From NCBI GenBank assembly GCA_022749755.1, contig CM040448.1, positions 7,190,481 through 7,254,480 of the forward strand: a stretch of DNA of 64,000 nt, read 5' to 3'. Under the pieces are notes generated by a model. It was not told where the DNA came from, ran no database searches, and saw nothing but the letters and a program-made list of their open reading frames with translations. Positions 1 to 10,894 of the stretch are shown one piece after another. The translations under genes were made by a program, and so were the position numbers. Every line of letters begins with the position of its first letter. Position 1 is the first letter of the stretch. The DNA comes from Azadirachta indica. Lineage: Eukaryota; Streptophyta; Magnoliopsida; Sapindales; Meliaceae.

Positions 1-65
1 CAAAATGTCGGAGAACTATACAATAAGTCGTCAAATCGGGCTGATTTCTTGCTTAACAGAGGCAA
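1..65. repeat. Left copy of 65-bp direct duplication flanking a truncated gypsy element
   Basis: Positions 1-65 match 3021-3085 at 63 of 65 bases by eye; the two differences are single G/A transitions. The copies sit immediately outside the truncated retroelement at 61-2983. The last five bases, GGCAA, are also present in the element at the break, so the left junction carries short microhomology. The duplication may extend beyond the left edge of the window. It is far longer than the 5-bp duplication made by LTR-element integration. Confidence 0.85.
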
Positions 66-2136
66 TTTGATAGAAGGGTGTTACATAATGGTTTTACAAA
101 TCATTATACTTTTGAGAAGGATGAGAAGAAAATTACTCTTGTACCATTTTCACCTAAAGAAGTTTATGAAGGTAAGTTTAGAAGAATGCAAAGTCAGAGA
201 GAAAACAAAAGTGAGAAAAAAAGAGTGAGTGAAGGTGTAACAAAGGAGGGTGAGTTTTCAAAAGAAAAGAGTGGCAAAAATAATGAGAAAGAAAAAAAAA
301 GTGAGTTCGAATGGAGAGGGGCAGAATTCAAATGAGGGAAAAAGAGTGGAGGAAAAAGAAACAATTGAGTGTAAAAAGAAACAAGTGAGCTTTTATGCAA
401 AAAGGAGTGATATTAGGGCAGCTTGGTTTTCCAACAAAAGTACACTTGTACTTATGTACAAGGAACTTTACTTAAACACTAATGACCTTAATACTTCTTT
501 GCCTACTGTATTTGTTTCTCTTTTACAGGCTTATGAAGATGTTTTTCCCGATGAGGTACCCAATGAATTGCCGCCTATTAGGGGTATCGAGCATCAGATC
601 GATTTCATTCCTGGATCTTCAATTCCAAATAAACCAGCCTATAGGAGTAATCCTGAGTAAACAAAGGAGCTTCAAAGGCAAGTTAAGGAGTTGTTAACCA
701 AGGGATATGTTAGAGAAAGTATGAGTCCATGTGCTGTTCCTGTTCTGTTGGTACCTAAGAAAGATGGCTCTTGATGTATATGTGTTGATTGTCGTGCAAT
801 TAATAACATTACGGTAAAATATCGCCATCTTATTCCTAGGCTAAATGATATGCTTGATGAATTATATGGTTCTACTATCTTTAGCAAAATTGATTTGAAA
901 AGTGGATATCATCAAATTCGCATGAGAGAGGGTGATGAGTGGAAAACTGCATTCAAAACAAAATATGGTCTGTATGAATGGTTAGTTATGCCTTTTAGTT
1001 TAATTAATGCACCTAGTACTTTTATGAGGCTTATGAACCATGTTTTGAAAGATTTAATTGGAAAATTTGTTGTTGTATACTTTGATGATATCCTTGTGTA
1101 TTTCAAAAATTCGAATGAACACGTAGAACATTTAAGGGCTGTACTTGATATTTTGAGGAAAGAAAAGTTATATGCTAACCTTAAAAAGTGTTCTTTTTGT
1201 TTAGGTCGAATTGTGTTTTTAGGTTTCGTGGTAAATGCTCAAGGCGTTGAAGTTGATGAAAAGAAGGTAAGTGTTATAAAAAATTAGCCTACTCCTAAAT
1301 CGGTAAGTGAGGTAAGAAGTTTTCATGGATTGACTAGTTTTTATAGACGGTTTGTAAAAAATTTTAGCACCATTGCGGCACCCCTTACAGAGGTAATTAA
1401 AAAGAATTTTACTTTTAAGTGGGACAAAGAACAAGAGCATACATTTACTTTATTGAAAGATAAGCTTTGAAAGGCACCCATTCTTGCTTTGCCTAACTTT
1501 GCTAATACTTTTGAACTTGAATGTGATGCATCAGGATTGGGCATTGGGGCTGTTCTTATGCAGGAAAAGAGGCCAATTGCCTACTTTAGTGAAAAACTCC
1601 ATGACGCCTCATTGAATTATCCTACTTACGACAAAGAGCTTTATATTTTGGTTAGAGCTTTGAAAAATTGGCAGCATTACTTATGGCCTAAGGAATTTGT
1701 TATTCATACTGACCATCAATCTTTGAAGTTCATTAAAGGGCAAGGTAAGTTGAACAAATGACATGCCAGATAGGTCGAATTTATTGAGACTTTTCCTTAG
1801 GTGATTAAATACAAGCAAGGTAAAGACAATGTTGTGGCTGATGCACTTTCAAAGAGGTATACTTTACTTAATGCTTTAGATGCAAGAATGTTTGGATTTG
1901 AACATATTAAAACTCTTTAAAATGATACTGACTTTTCTAGCATTTTCAAAGCATGTGAGAAAGCTGCATATGGTAAGTTCTATAGAATGGATGGGTTTTT
2001 GTTTAAAGAAAATAAATTGTGCATACCTATTTGTTCTCTAAGAGAATTGCTTGTAAAAGAGTCTCATGGCTGATCTTTCTCCTTTTGATGTAGATGGTGA
2101 AGATTCGTGGATGAATCATCTTGAGGAGCGAGGGAA
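61..2136 (+). pseudogene. Ty3/gypsy pol fragment (RT, RNase H, start of integrase), truncated and decayed
   Basis: This is the same family as the element at 27018-34146, entered at the end of the protease region and running through reverse transcriptase (YFDDIL box near 1078-1097), RNase H (residues TDHQSLKFI near 1710-1735) and the first residues of integrase. At about 2072 the sequence jumps roughly 1.0 kb relative to the sister copy, removing nearly all of integrase and rejoining at its last residues. In-frame stops include 658-660, 772-774, 1285-1287, about 1468, 1759 and 1918. The 5' LTR, primer site and gag are absent, so this copy cannot move by itself. It usefully shows the unmutated codons at two sites (about 30347 and 31973) where the sister copy has stops. 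No host function is implied. Confidence 0.9.
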
Positions 2137-2983
2137 TGATGCAAATATGGATGCACACAAGAGCAATGATCCAATTCAGCTACCTAATGGTCCTGTTACA
2201 AGAGCAAGAATGAAGAAATTCAAAATGCATTGAATGGGATGATTCAAGGTTTGTGGGATGATCTTGCAACAATTCAAGAGTGTAAGAAAGAGTCAAATAT
2301 CAAGCTTGGACTTCAAGACAATAATTAGAGCTTGGTAACATTGACACAAGTACAAGAAGGCAAAACTTGAAAATTAAAGTTTCTACGGAATTTAACTTCT
2401 CAAATTTGTATAAGGCCATATTCGAATGATGTCTCAAGGCTAAGCCAGCATGTTCAAGTCTTTTAATTGCAGTTCGAATTAGATTATCATCATGATGTAA
2501 GTTTCGAATTTCATGTGCCAGTTTGGGCTAAGTTGTTGTTCAAGCCCATTATCTATTTTAATCTTATTTATAAACATATATTTATAGTTTGTTATGTATT
2601 TGGGCTGTTAACGCTAATTATTAAGCGCAAATTCAATTTATTTTATTTTAAGTTAGAATAAATTTAATTTTGTGGTCAAACACTCCAATTAGGGTTACTT
2701 ATTTTTTATACCCTTATATATTCAGCCACATGCTCCCATGGAGGCATGAATTACTTTTTCAAATGAAATAAAATTGAGAGTGTTTTCTCTTGTTTTGATT
2801 CTTGCTTGAATCAAGGTTCTTACAATCAAAACTAATTACTTTGAGGGTATTTATTCTAAGGTTCTATTTCACAAGTTGAAATTGGGTTGCAGACTTGGGT
2901 GAATCTGATTTAGCTTTCCAAGAGGTTGCTTCCATGCGTAAAGATATTAGGTCTCAAATTTAATATACTCAGGGTTCATATCA
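2137..2983 (+). mobile_element. 3' LTR of truncated gypsy copy
   Basis: It begins TGATGC directly after a purine-rich tract (GAGGAGCGAGGGAA, 2123-2136) and ends CATATCA, with TG...CA termini. It aligns along its length with the LTRs at 27018-27867 and 33297-34146. The first part continues the pol reading frame (LPNGPVTRARMKKF), followed by untranslated LTR with a CAAT-like CCAATTAGGG and a TATA-like CTTATATATTC near 2685-2725. With the left LTR missing, no target duplication can be assigned. Confidence 0.9.
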
Positions 2984-3020
2984 GATATAGTAGATCTATG
3001 TTTCAAACCCAAAAAACCCA

Positions 3021-3085
3021 CAAAATGTCGGAGAACTATACAATAGGTCGTCAAATCGAGCTGATTTCTTGCTTAACAGAGGCAA
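3021..3085. repeat. Right copy of 65-bp direct duplication
   Basis: This copy continues into unrelated flanking DNA (ACAATCAATCGCTGG...), so it is probably the original site and 1-65 the duplicate. A 37-bp stretch (2984-3020) lies between the LTR end and this copy. An open frame across it (2926-3186) has no recognisable family and begins inside the LTR. Confidence 0.85.
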
Positions 3086-3621
3086 CAATCAATCGCTGGA
3101 GGGAAATCAACTGCATTTTCACGCCAATTCAACACCTGAGTAGTATACATGCAGTGAGACAAATCCATTTGCAATGTTGGGCTTGAGTTGGTTCTTTCAA
3201 GGACAATTGTTTACCTAGCTAGGTCGAGTCCAAGCAAGCAAGGGCAATCGTTTACTTAAGGCATTATTAATAAGCTAGTAAGAATTTAATTTACAACTTT
3301 TGAGGCTTCATATTTTGGCTATATCGATGATATGTTGGGTGATTCACTTGTGATATGCATAAACATGCTGACGTGTTTGATATTGCGACCTGCATCTCAA
3401 TGGGTTTGTGTGAGTATTAATTCGCTTAAGAGGCTTAAGTTTTGGACTTAATCATGCTATTTTGCTTGTTAAGGCTGCTGGTTTTTTTCCATTTGTTAGA
3501 TTTTATATGGATTATATGGAAAATTTTTAGTTTTGGCCACGAACATTCCTTGCTGTGCGCTTATGTTGGATTTTCCATTCGAAGCTGTATCATGTGACAT
3601 TGGTGATGATGGCCATGGGTT

Positions 3622-3955
3622 ATTTATTGTATTTTAGTGTTACTCTTAAGTGACTCATTCTTTTTAATTCCTTTATTAATTTTTTCTTCATGCTATCATG
3701 TAAACATCCTACATAATTATGTAACTATCTTAATTCTAGTAGTTGAAGAGTCTGATGCTTTGCAAAATTGACAAACTTATAGTTGGATTATTTCATTGTA
3801 TTTTTAATGTTACTCTTAATTGACTCATTCTTTTTTAATTCTTTTATTAAATTTTTCCTCATGCTATCATTTAAAAATCCTACATGATTATTGAACTATC
3901 TTAATTCTAATAGCTGAAGTGCCTGACGCCTTGTAGAATTGACAAAATTCTAGGT
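3622..3955. repeat. Tandem duplication of about 166 bp
   Basis: Two adjacent diverged copies, about 3622-3787 and 3788-3955. Both carry TGTTACTCTTAA, GACTCATTCTTTTT, CATGCTATCAT, AACTATCTTAATTCTA and AATTGACAAA in the same order. Divergence by eye is roughly 15-20%. No coding potential is seen. Confidence 0.8.
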
Positions 3956-4454
3956 GGGTTAAAAGATTTCTTATTATCTGAATAGATGAGAAGAATTATA
4001 AATAACAGCAAGTAGCTTCTAGCAAATGGCTTGTTGCTAAGACAACTCAAAAGCAAAAGATATATTAGGAAGATATTCAAATCTATGCACTATAATTGTT
4101 CATCAAACTTTGGATTCTATTTAGCAATATCAACAACCTGTAAATGATTGGTAAAAACAGCTTTTCAAGTCTCTCTTGTAAATATATATACATAATATCA
4201 TCATTTACTCTCAATCTTCTTTAATCATTATGTTTAGGTTAATAATATATCTTTCGTACAATAAACTCTCATCCTGACCAGTGCTAGTGATACTATGAAG
4301 GAATTGGGTTCTTCTACTTAATAAACATATCTGAAAATTAAAAATATTATTGGAAAATGCTTTCCATTTGGCAAGAGTAATTGGTGGTAACTGTTTGTAC
4401 AGATAGCAATACTTTAGACCCTGATTTTTCTAGGTCTTTACCTATATATGCATA

Positions 4455-4461
4455 TGCATAG

Positions 4462-4501
<40 letters not shown>

Positions 4502-4503
4502 TA
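4455..4503. repeat. Heptamer microsatellite (TGCATAC)n
   Basis: TGCATAC is repeated about five and a half times from 4462, preceded by the related CATATGCATAG. The unit contains TGCAT, but no neighbouring gene supports a regulatory reading. Confidence 0.85.
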
Positions 4504-5181
4504 CCTTAGCTAGGTTAATTTGCGTCAAATTAATATCAATTATGTTAGTCATGTAATGTCAAGTCCTTGTGTAACAATTATGATTTCCATATTCTTTTGG
4601 CAATCATGTCATTTCCATTTCTCAAAAAGCATATATATAATGAGAAATATTGGTACAGATTACAAAATATTGCCTAAATTTTTCTAAGATACAGCTTTAG
4701 AAGCGTTTGTCGGCGAGGCTAACCAGCATAGAGGAAAGAAAGACTTTCTGGTTTCCAGTTTCTAATTAATATGGTACTTGATATCATAGCTTGCCAAATA
4801 AAATTGAAAATGAGGAACAATAGGGCCCATAATAGACAATTTAAAGGAAAATGAAAAGAAATTACAACTTTTCTCTTGTTCAAAAATTAGAAAATGGAGG
4901 GCAAATTAAGATTTTTATTATAATTGGATGAACTTGGATGGAGTGAGGGGAGGTATGTGTTCCTTTCCCTATACTTTCTCTGTAGGTGTCAAAAGGCCAA
5001 ATCTCAAGGGAGATATGTGTTAATTCTCGTTAAAGTATATAAATGTTTGAGTATAATTAAATTAAAAATTTTAATTAATTTCTTAAATCTGAATCACCAA
5101 ATGTGTGAATGAATTAAATATTTTATTTATCAATAATACTTTTAGTTTATTACTTAACATTTATATATGTTAACAATTTAA

Positions 5182-5982
5182 TGATGCAAACGAAGTTGCA
5201 CAACTACGTAAACAAGAGGAGAAACTCATACATAAGGATGGAGACACTCAATTGCAGTATCTGTATGATTCTTTAAGCGTACCGAATAGACTGATTACAA
5301 GAGTTAGAGCTAAGATATTGGAAAGTGCCTTAAATTGACTAATTAAAAAGATGTGTGATTCAAATACAATTCAAGATACACGTCTTGAAAGATTAGACTC
5401 AATGAACATCATTTAAGCAATCAGAGTCCAAGAAGAGTAATGTGGATATGTTTGAAAATTATAGCCCATTTGTGTAATTTTTAAGAATTTTAAAATGATG
5501 TAATCACTTACATCATACACATACGACGTCATTGCTTACGTCATATATATACAACGTACATTTTCATGTTTAAAATTTTTAGTTTTTAAAAGTCATAAAA
5601 TTTGTATTTATTTTATCAAGTTGTTAGGTAGGATTGTTGGCCTAACTTTTGACATTTTCCCTTTGTATTTGTCTATAAAAAGACTTTCATTTTTTAAATA
5701 AAACAAGCAATTTTGAGTGTTAAATTATCTCTTACAAGTTCTTGTTCTTAAGCTCTTCAAGTTTAATTTCTTGTGACATTCAAAACAACCAAACTTATTA
5801 TCTAAATTCTTAAGTGTTTTCTTAAAGATTCTTGGTATGACGTTTGAGTAAATCATAGTCTTGGTTCTTATCTAAATAAGTATCAAGTCAAGGCTCAATA
5901 AACTTAAGTCTTGGGAAAATTTTGGGGTTCGTTACTACATTCAATGTTAAGTTTCGTCATGTTATTGGCGAGATTCGTATCA
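5182..5982 (+). repeat. 5' LTR of the 5.2-kb gypsy element
   Basis: Starts TGATGCAAACG and ends GATTCGTATCA, two bases before the primer site. It has a TATA-like CTATAAAAAG near 5673. It keeps a block of TGACG-type motifs, including the as-1-like pair at 5527-5543, part of which the 3' LTR has lost by a deletion of about 25 bp. The first 260 bases correspond to the coding tail of pol in the 3' LTR. Confidence 0.9.
5527..5543 (-). promoter_or_regulatory. as-1/ocs-like tandem TGACG motif in LTR
   Basis: On minus the 17 bases read TGACGTAAGCAATGACG: two TGACG half-sites with 7 bases between them. That spacing matches the classic as-1 element bound by TGA-class bZIP factors in salicylate-, auxin- and stress-responsive plant promoters (established knowledge). 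A weaker related stretch (TGATGTAATCACTTACATCA) lies just upstream at about 5496-5515. The motif sits about 130 bases before the TATA-like box. Activity is inferred, not shown. Confidence 0.6.
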
Positions 5983-5984
5983 TT

Positions 5985-5996
5985 TGGTATCAGAGC
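5985..5996 (+). other. Primer binding site (initiator Met-tRNA type)
   Basis: TGGTATCAGAGC follows the LTR end after two bases. This is the usual plant LTR-element primer site, complementary to the 3' end of initiator tRNA-Met. Confidence 0.93.
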
Positions 5997-6492
5997 TTTG
6001 GTTCTAAGGTAAGTTTAAATTATCTTTTACATCTTTATTGTTCCTTTACTTTTTCAATTAGAATTCTAAAAACAACAAAACAAAAAATTATATTGTGGCC
6101 AAATTCCTCCTTGATTGGTCCAAATTCAAATTTTGTGTTTTACTTCCTTCAATTTATTTTGAGCTTATACTTTCATTTTTAGTTCCTAAAAAAAAAAGAG
6201 AAATAGAAAAAAAAAAGAATTGTTATTTTTTATTATATTTATAATTTCTTATAGTATTAACCTAATATTCCTTACTCTTGACCCAATATTGTCATTGCTT
6301 GCATCAATTTCTTAAGAATTGCTTATTAAATCTTGTGATTTGTTTTGGTTGCTTCTCATCTTAAATGGCCACTTAAATTTTGATTAAAAATGTGCAAATG
6401 CCAAAATATTTGAGTGCTCAAACACGAGAGTGAGTGAAAACACGTGATGGAGTGCTTGTGAGGTTTCTAACTTTGTTTTGCAGATTTTAAAT

Positions 6493-7691
6493 ATGTCCAC
6501 AATCAAGAAGAAAATTCAACCTCAAGGGTACAACAAACAACCACCCCAAACCTACAATTGCAAGCATTATCGGGAGAGATAAGACAGATGATGAGCGCTG
6601 AGTTAGAACCAATCCATGAGAGGATGGATAGGTTGGAAGAAGAGACACCAAGAGGGCAACATCAAATCTCTTTCGTTACACAACCACATAGGCAAGTGCA
6701 ACCAAGAATACAATGGGGTAATGTTGAGGATGATGAGGAGTTATGAGAATAGAGAAGCTAGGTTGGGTAGACCTAAGTTGTTGGATGATGATTTAGAAAA
6801 CATTAAAGTAAAAATTCCACTGTTTCAAAGTAGAAACGATCCTGAAGCTTATTTAAAGTGGGAGAAGAAAATAGAGATAATTTTCGATTGTCACAACTAC
6901 TTTAAGATCAAAAAGGTAAAACTTGCGGCAATTGAATTTACTAATTATTCTATTATTTAGTGGGATCAATTGTTGAAGGATAGAAGAAGAAATCAATAAC
7001 GTCCTGTTGAGACGTGTGACGAGATGAAGACAATAATGAGAAGACGTTTCATTCCGAGTTACTACCATCGAGAGTTGTTCAACAAATTACAGCGTCTAAC
7101 TCAAGGATCTAAAATCGTAGATGAATACTACAAAGAGATGAAGGTTGCTATAATCCGAGCAAATGTAAATGAGGATAGAGAAGTTACCATTGCTAAATTC
7201 TTACATGGTTTAAACGTAAGATCGCAGATGTGGTAGAGGTGCAACATTATGTAAAGTCGACAGATATGGTACACCAAGCCATCAAAGTTGAACAACAATT
7301 GAAGCGAAGAAACATGGCTAGGAGAGGAGCAAGCATAACTACTACAAACTCATGGAGATCAACTCTTAATTAGCAGGAATTTCCATTAATAAAGTTTAAT
7401 TTTGAAGCTTTTAAGAATGCTAAACAAGTTGTGCCGCAAAAACAAGGTAACGTTGAATCCACCGCTTCTAGAAATCGTGATATTAAATGTTTTAAATGTC
7501 AAAGCAGGGGTCATATAGCTAGCCAATGCCCAAATAAAAGGGTAATGGTGATCAATGCTCAAGGAGAGATTGAGTCGAAAGGAGAAGAAGAAGATGACAT
7601 AGAAGACATGCCACCTCTTGAAGATAACTACGAAGGGCAATATACTACGGAAGCAGAATTATTAGTGGTAAGACAAGCTCTTAGCGCATAG
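6493..7691 (+). pseudogene. Gypsy gag remnant with CCHC knuckle
   Basis: A start at 6493 opens a frame that shifts within about 70 bases. Pieces then lie in shifted frames: a coiled-coil-like N-terminal part (about 6558-6746), the capsid-like region with residues EAYLKWEKKIE (about 6840-6880) and RRRFIPSYYHREL (about 7039-7077), and the knuckle CFKCQSRGHIASQC (about 7488-7530), a CX2CX4HX4C motif for nucleic-acid binding in particles. Stops near 6744, 6958, 6997 and 7234 prevent a full product. Acidic residues follow the knuckle, as in related gag proteins. Confidence 0.85.
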
Positions 7692-9357
7692 GTTAAGGAA
7701 GAAGAAAATGATCAGCGAGAGAACTCGTTTCATACTCGGTGTTTCGTCAACAACAAAGTTTGCAACGTTATAATTGATGGAGGAAGTTGTACCAATGTGG
7801 CCAACACCCAATTAGTGGAAAAATTGTTGTTACCTACCATAAAACATCCACGACCGTACCGGCTTCAATGGCTAAACAATTGTGGAGAAATCAAGGTAAC
7901 AAAACAAGTGTTAATGGTATTTTATATTGGCAAGTATAAGGATGAGGTCCTTTGTGACGTGATTCCTATGCACGCATGTCACATCCTATTGGGCAGACCA
8001 TGGCAGTACGATCAACGAGTCACACACGACGATTCACCAATAGATACTCTTTTACCATCAAAAGGCAACCTATATCACTTGTACCATTGACTCCAAAACA
8101 AGTTCTCGAAGACCAATTAAAGATGCAAAAAGTTAGTGAAAAGAGAACAGAAAATGAGAAAGGCAAAAATGTGAAAGAGAGAGAGGAAAAATAAGAGAGT
8201 TGCAACGTTGATGTGTGAGAGAGAGGAAAAATATAATTTTATTGTAAAAAAAAGTGAGATCAAGAGAGCTTTACTTTCACAACAGCCCCTTATAGTACTT
8301 ATGTACAAAGAGGCTTTTTTGTGTACTGACGATTTTGCCGAGTCCTTGCCGAGCAATGTTATGTTTCTTTTATAGGAATTCGAGAATGTCTTTCTTGAAG
8401 AGGTGCCACCTGGTTTACCTCCAATTCGAGGAATTAAACATCAAATTGATTTTATATCCGGTGCAACAATTTCGAACCGACTAGCTTATAGAAGTAATCT
8501 CGAGGAGATAAAGGAACTTCAACGACAAGTTAACGAGCTAATGGAGAAAGGGTATGTCAGAAAAAGCATGAGTCCTTGCGCAATTCCGGTGCTACTAGTG
8601 CCTAAAAAAGATGGGATATGGAGGATATGTGTTGATTGCCGAGCTGTCAACAATATTACGGTAAAGTATCGACATCTCATTCCTCAATTAGATGATATGT
8701 TAGATGAATTGCATGGATCTTTTGTGTTTTCTAAAATTGATCTTAAGAGTGAATATCATCACATTAGGATGAAAGAAGCGGATGAGTGAAAAACTGCATT
8801 TAAAACAAAATATGGTTTGTATGAATAGTTAGTTATGCCTTTTAGATTAACTAATGCACCTAATACTTTCATGAGACTTATGAACCATGTTTTGAGGGCT
8901 TTCATTGATAAATTCGTAGTAGTCTATTTTGATGATATTTTGATTTATAGCAAAAACTTGAACGATCATGTTGAAACATTTAAAACTTGTTTTCAATGTT
9001 TTAAGGAAAGAAAGGCTATTTGGTAAATTTAAGAAATGTACATTTTGCACGGATAAGTTTGTGTTTCTTGGTTTTGTTGTAAGTGCTAAAGGGATTGAGG
9101 TTGATGAGGAGAAGGTGAAGGCAATTCAAGAATGGCTAACGCCTACTTCGACGAATCAAGTAAGAAGCTTTCATGGATTGACCAGTTTTTATCGGTGCTT
9201 TGTTCGAAATTTTAGTAGTATAACTGCTCCCTTAACTGAAGTCATAAAAAAGAATGTTCCGTTTAAATGGGGAAAAGAGCAAGAAAAGGCATTCAAACTC
9301 ATCAAAGAAAAATTAACTAATGCACCTTTACTTGTTTTACCTGAACTAAGAGATTAG
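7692..9357 (+). pseudogene. Gypsy protease and reverse transcriptase remnant
   Basis: The protease region has the catalytic Asp in IIDGGSCTNVA (about 7770-7802) and LLGRPWQYD (about 7987-8013). After a decayed linker, reverse transcriptase runs from about 8384 (LPPIRGIKHQIDF) through KIDLKSEYHHIRM to the YFDDIL catalytic box (about 8917-8945). Lesions include TGA near 8787, TAG near 8826, a frameshift near 8968 and TAG at about 9355. RNase H breaks off after its first residues because the internal deletion joins it to the integrase C-terminus. Confidence 0.88.
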
Positions 9358-9840
9358 GTTTGGTTGCATATGACGAAAGATCGTTTTCCCGAGGAAAGAC
9401 GATCTAAACATCTACTAAGAGGAGATGGCCAATTTCAAGTAGTGGAACGCATCAATGATAATGCCTACAAACTTGAATTATTAGGTGAGTATGGGGTTAG
9501 TACAAGCTTTAATGTTTCTAATTTATCTCCTTTTTATGTAGGTAGCGATTTGAGGACAAATTCTTTTCAAGAAGGGGAGAATGATGTAAACAAAATTGCA
9601 CAACCACGTAAATAAGAGGAGAAAATCATACATAAGGATGGAGACATTCAATTGCAGCATCTATATGATTCGTTAAGCATGCCGAATGGACTGATTACAA
9701 GAGTTAGAGTCAAGACATTGGAAAGTGCCTTAAATGGACTAATTAAAAAGATGTGTGACTCAAATACAATTCAAGATGCACATCTTAAAGGATTAGGCTC
9801 AGTGAACATCATTCAAGCAATCGGAGTTCAAGAAGAGTAA
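9358..9840 (+). pseudogene. Integrase C-terminal tail reading through the polypurine tract into the 3' LTR
   Basis: The frame encodes the end of integrase ([23 protein letters not shown]), crosses the polypurine tract (9569-9581) and enters the 3' LTR. Apart from one TAA near 9613 it continues to 9838 with MPNGLITRVRVKTLESALNG, which resembles LPNGPVTRARMKKFKDALNG in the other gypsy family here. Two distinct families share this arrangement, so an LTR-encoded pol tail is probably ancestral. Such overlap is known in CRM-type chromoviruses. Confidence 0.75.
9569..9581 (+). other. Polypurine tract
   Basis: AAGAAGGGGAGAA lies immediately before the TGATG start of the 3' LTR, the expected plus-strand priming site. 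Confidence 0.9.
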
Positions 9841-10361
9841 TATGGAAATGTTCGAAAATTATAGTTCATTTGTGTAATTTTTAAGAATCTTAAAATGATG
9901 TAATTACTTACATCATACAATACGACGTCATTGCTTAAGTTTTTATGTTTGAAATTTGTAGTTTTTAAAAGTCATAAAATTTATATTTATTTTGTCAAAT
10001 TGTTAGGTAGGATTGTTGGCCTAACCTTTAACATTTTTCCTTTGTATTTGCCTATAAAAAGGCTTTCATTTTTGAAATGAAACAAACAATTTTGAGTGTT
10101 AAATTATTTCTTACAAGTTCTTGTTCTTGAACTCTTCAAGTTTAATTTCTTGTAGCGTTCAAAACAACCAAACTTATCATTTAAATTCTTAAGTGTTTTC
10201 TTAAGGATTCTTGGTGTGGCGTTTGAATAAATCATAGTCTTCGTTCTTATCTAAATAAGTATCGGATCAAGACTCAATATACTTGCATCTTGAAAAAATC
10301 TTGGGGTTCGTTACTTCATTCGGTGTTGGGTTTCGTCATGTTATTAGCAAGGTTAGTATCA
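9582..10361 (+). repeat. 3' LTR of the 5.2-kb gypsy element
   Basis: Starts TGATGTAAAC and ends GTTAGTATCA. It aligns with 5182-5982 but lacks about 25 bp after ATTGCTTA (9930s), which removes the second TGACG half-site. Only one of the two LTRs therefore keeps the complete as-1-like pair. Confidence 0.9.
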
Positions 10362-10894
10362 CTTAACATATTAGTTTCGTATTATTTAGGACTTACATTT
10401 TGACATATTAGTTTTAGATTTTTTATTTTTATAAAAGCAAACAAACTTAACATTTATATTCAAAGTTTTAAAATAAAAAAATATATATATCAATCATATT
10501 CAAATTTCAATTAAATTCATATTTTAGTTATATTTAAACTACAAACATAAAAAATAAACATTACCTTAAACATAAGAGAATTTGAATTTTATCACTACAA
10601 ATCACACACATTCAACAACCACCAGCTATAGTTCACACAAAACTAGCAAATACATTTGCATTTGCAATCTTAAACTAAATCAAGACAAATTTAAATTTAG
10701 AGTTTTAGTTTCACAATTTTAGAAAATAATAACAACATATGATGAAGGGTTAAAAGTATGCATGATGATATTATCTTGTGTATGGACGTATTCTAAAAAT
10801 TTTTGGTAAAATTATGCACATCTAAAAAGGATTCAAAAATGAATGATCCTAAAGTCAAGTTGTATAACTCATCTAAATTCTTGTTACAACTTGA
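10362..10894. other. Non-coding AT-rich interval
   Basis: No coding domain, RNA gene or clear repeat terminus is visible. Confidence 0.6.

Larger units (their letters stand above)
3086..5176. other. Non-coding interval between two gypsy elements
   Basis: AT-rich sequence without a recognisable coding domain, RNA gene or transposon terminus. It contains the tandem duplication and heptamer repeat listed separately. The few open frames (for example 4924-5112) show no family features. Confidence 0.6.
5182..10361 (+). mobile_element. Ty3/gypsy element, internally deleted, both LTRs present
   Basis: LTRs at 5182-5982 and 9582-10361 enclose a Met-tRNA primer site, decayed gag, protease, reverse transcriptase and a pol tail, then a polypurine tract. 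Flanks read TTTAA (5177-5181) and CTTAA (10362-10366), a 5-bp target duplication with one change. Most of RNase H and integrase is missing: the frame passes from the start of RNase H (about 9350) to the integrase C-terminal region (VWLHM...). GAGATT-type sequence at the break is consistent with microhomology deletion. It is a different family from 27018-34146 and cannot be autonomous. Confidence 0.92.

Noticed and set aside
2926..3186. 86-residue ORF spanning the LTR end and flank
   Set aside because: It starts within the LTR, and the flank part has no recognisable family or splice context.
5985..5996. tRNA-Met-like sequences (also at 27871, 58725, 61211, 62254)
   Set aside because: Only 12 bases match the tRNA 3' end and each lies by or within an LTR end; they are primer sites, not tRNA genes.
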